A DNA stretch of 5,294 nt from a bacterium UBA4883 (GTDB taxonomy: Bacteria > Bacillota > Clostridia > Oscillospirales > Acutalibacteraceae): contig DHDF01000146.1 of NCBI GenBank assembly GCA_002399225.1, positions 1 through 5,294 on the forward strand. Reading direction: 5' to 3'. Each line of letters opens with the position of its first letter. Position 1 is the first letter of the stretch. The translations under genes were made by a program, and so were the position numbers. Below, piece by piece: positions 4,987-5,294 of the stretch. Below the pieces are notes generated by a model. It had not been told where the DNA came from and did no database searches. It worked only from the letters and a program-made list of their open reading frames with translations.

Positions 4987-5294
4987 TTAACAAATTTCCT
5001 CCGCTGGTGCCTGCCCGGCAGAAAGCAATTCCAGCAGATGATGTTTCAGTTCCATAAACCGCGGGGTCGTCAGATCCTCCGATTGTCTCGGGCGCTCGAT
5101 CGGCACATGGATTTTGGCCTGCACATGCCCCGGCCGCGGCGAAAAGACAAAGACGTCGTCGGAAAGGTAGACGGCTTCGTCAATGTCGTGCGTGACAAAA
5201 AGAATCGTTTTGCCAAAATCGCGCCAGATTTCCAAAAGCCAGTTCTGCATTGAGAGCCTGGTCTGGGCGTCCAGCGCGCCGAACGGTTCGTCCA
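4987..5294 (-). CDS. ABC transporter ATP-binding protein, SsuB/TauB type (5' end outside window)
   Basis: The energy-coupling subunit of the importer. Only the last 101 residues are inside the window. They begin exactly at the end of Walker B, DEPFGALDAQTR, which carries the catalytic Glu and the D-loop ALD. The switch region ILFVTHDIDEAVYLSD follows, with the switch histidine at visible residue 35. Then comes FVFSPRPGHV and a short C-terminal helix ending EEIC. DEPFGALDAQTR together with THDIDEAVYLSD is typical of the nitrate/sulfonate/taurine family ATPases. Walker A and the LSGGQ signature must lie to the right. No start codon for this gene is visible; the internal ATG at 5250 lies beyond Walker B and is not a start. 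It is the first of the three transporter genes seen here, and the operon promoter lies outside. Confidence 0.92.
   Translation of the reverse strand, partial: DEPFGALDAQTRLSMQNWLLEIWRDFGKTILFVTHDIDEAVYLSDDVFVFSPRPGHVQAKIHVPIERPRQSEDLTTPRFMELKHHLLELLSAGQAPAEEIC

Overview
The window looks like chromosomal DNA from a moderately GC-rich member of the Clostridia, perhaps an Oscillospiraceae-type gut or anaerobic Firmicute. This is an inference. It rests on strong GGGAGG/GGAGGG Shine-Dalgarno sites, a lipoprotein-type solute-binding protein, U-tailed intrinsic terminators, a Lsa-type ABC-F gene and a clostridial-looking mreB end. There is no rRNA, tRNA, insertion sequence, CRISPR array or phage gene that I can see.

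Layout. Positions 1-324 (+) are the last third of mreB, closed by a symmetric terminator at 333-371. That terminator is shared with a convergent gene (378-1118, -) for a stand-alone ABC-type AAA ATPase of the COG3910 kind. Its promoter lies almost back to back with a plus-strand promoter (1185-1213). The plus-strand promoter drives a structured leader of about 250 nt and then a Lsa-type ABC-F ribosome-protection gene (1470-2946). The ABC-F gene is broken by one extra A in the run 2280-2283: the two halves sit in different frames but join into a full-length 491-residue protein if one base is skipped. A very strong hairpin (2961-3009) ends it.

From the right edge down to 3023, on the minus strand, runs an ABC importer operon of the nitrate/sulfonate/taurine type (SsuABC/TauABC/NMT1-like). 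In transcription order it holds an ATPase (cut by the window edge), a permease and a substrate-binding lipoprotein. Gaps are 16 and 19 nt, and a good ribosome binding site precedes both the permease and the lipoprotein gene. The substrate cannot be read from the sequence.

How the parts work together. MreB guides cell-wall elongation. The ATPase is of unknown role. The ABC-F protein, if made, would act on the ribosome, and its leader looks built for attenuation or translational control. The importer is an independent nutrient-uptake unit. I did not find a clearly novel multi-gene system. The points most worth a second look are the ABC-F frameshift, the folded ABC-F leader with a possible 6-residue leader peptide, the abutting divergent promoters, and a perfect 13-bp inverted repeat inside the ATPase gene.
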